64,000 nucleotides of DNA from Corella eumyota (Eukaryota > Chordata > Ascidiacea > Phlebobranchia > Corellidae), in assembly GCA_963082875.1 (NCBI GenBank), contig OY720101.1:10106001-10170000 (forward strand), in the 5' to 3' direction. Shown in pieces: positions 63,281 to 64,000 of this stretch; the first letter of the stretch is position 1, and each line of letters begins with the position of its first letter. The notes under the pieces are model-generated. The model searched no databases, was not told the DNA's origin, and worked only from the letters and a program-made list of their open reading frames with translations. Both the position numbers and the translations under genes were made by a program.

Positions 63281-63895
63281 TACGCCCGGGAGGCCCGGGC
63301 CGGGGTAGGTCCGGGAGGCCCGGGGTATGCACGGGAATCCCGGGGTGAGTCCAATAGCTTCGGTGGTATTTATTTAAGTCCCATTGTGTTTATATGGCTC
63401 GGGCTATTAATATAAGTCCAGATCGGTTTATACGAGTTTATATGAGTCCTGGGAGTGTTTAAATAAGGCCTGGGGTGTTTTATACGTGTTTTTATGTGGC
63501 CCAGGGTGTTAAAAAGTGGCGCGGGGTGTTTTATACAAGGCCCGGGGCGTTTTATCAAGTTTATATGAGGCCCGGGGTGTTTATATGAGGCCCGAAGTGT
63601 TTATGTGAGGCCCGAGGCGTTTTACCGAGTTTATATGAGGCCCGTGGTGTTTATATGAGGCCCGGGGTGTTTAAATAATGCCCGGGGTGCTTAAATAAGG
63701 CCAGGATCCCCGGGGTGTGTTACACGAGTTTTTATAAGGCCCGGGATATTTTATACGAATTTTTATGAGGCCCGGGGTGTTTTATACAAGTTTATATGAG
63801 GCCCAAGGTGTTGATATGGCGGACGGGGTTTTAATATAAGGCCCGGGGTGATTTAGATAAGTTTATATAAAGGCCCGCGTTTATATGAGGCTCTA
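63281..63895. repeat. GC-rich minisatellite in AT-rich DNA
   Basis: A GC-rich lead (CCCGGGAGGCCCGGGCCGGG) is followed by about 20 irregular units of the form GTTTATATGAGGCCCGGGGT. Short units of about 20 bp alternate with longer ones of about 32 bp that carry TTTTATACGAG. The units are diverged, with AAATA and GCGTTTTA variants. Open frames here are repeat artefacts. Confidence 0.85.
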
Positions 63896-64000
63896 GTTGT
63901 TGGTTTTAACATCGAAAAAAATTTCAATTTTCCACTTTTATTGAATTAAATTGACAATCGAATTTTTTTTGGTCAACAAACTTTATGCTTAAAATATATA
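63896..64000. other. Right-edge AT-rich sequence
   Basis: Unique-looking AT-rich DNA after the minisatellite. No feature was recognised. Confidence 0.4.

Noticed and set aside
63138-63558. Pro/His-rich minus-strand open frames at the right end
   Set aside because: Translations of the GC-rich minisatellite; they have no start context or homology.

Overview
The window reads as AT-rich chordate nuclear DNA from an ascidian of the genus Ciona, most likely the C. intestinalis/robusta group. Supporting points are full exon-intron structures with short GT-AG introns, chordate orthologues (ULK1/2, CLK, SLCO, HGS, H3.3, RACGAP1), tRNA-derived SINEs, and two exact matches to the 16-nt Ciona trans-spliced leader. 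No bacterial features, CRISPR arrays or operon-type ribosome binding sites are present. Exon coordinates were read by eye from homology, splice sites and reading-frame phase; in every gene the phases close consistently across all exons.

Layout. Minus strand: a ULK1/2 autophagy kinase cut by the left edge (140-6528); a LAMMER/CLK splicing kinase (7985-12174); two tandem organic-anion transporters of the SLCO/OATP family (14613-18807 and 20528-25871); and HGS/Hrs, the ESCRT-0 subunit (27909-41630). A hAT DNA transposon sits in HGS intron 4. Plus strand: a secreted coiled-coil protein with a fibrinogen-related domain (45860-49016), an intronless replacement histone H3.3 (49813-50223), and RACGAP1/MgcRacGAP (50590-62276), which has two phase-compatible alternative last exons. 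The right end is a GC-rich minisatellite.

The genes do not form one pathway: they cover autophagy initiation, splicing control, transport, endosomal sorting, extracellular recognition, chromatin and cytokinesis. The only clear local relationship is the SLCO pair, a tandem duplication sharing all internal intron positions and phases. H3.3 and RACGAP1 lie only 366 bp apart in the same orientation.

Repeats are concentrated in three places: upstream of the fibrinogen-domain gene (43.4-45.7 kb), in the last long introns of RACGAP1 (57.6-62.2 kb), and in introns of HGS. They include two MITE-like families, SINE copies, a composite AT-rich repeat shared by two regions, three 180-bp tandem units each carrying TGACGTCA, and a perfect 38-bp inverted repeat. 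The octamer TGACGTCA occurs about 15 times, far above chance for this base composition.
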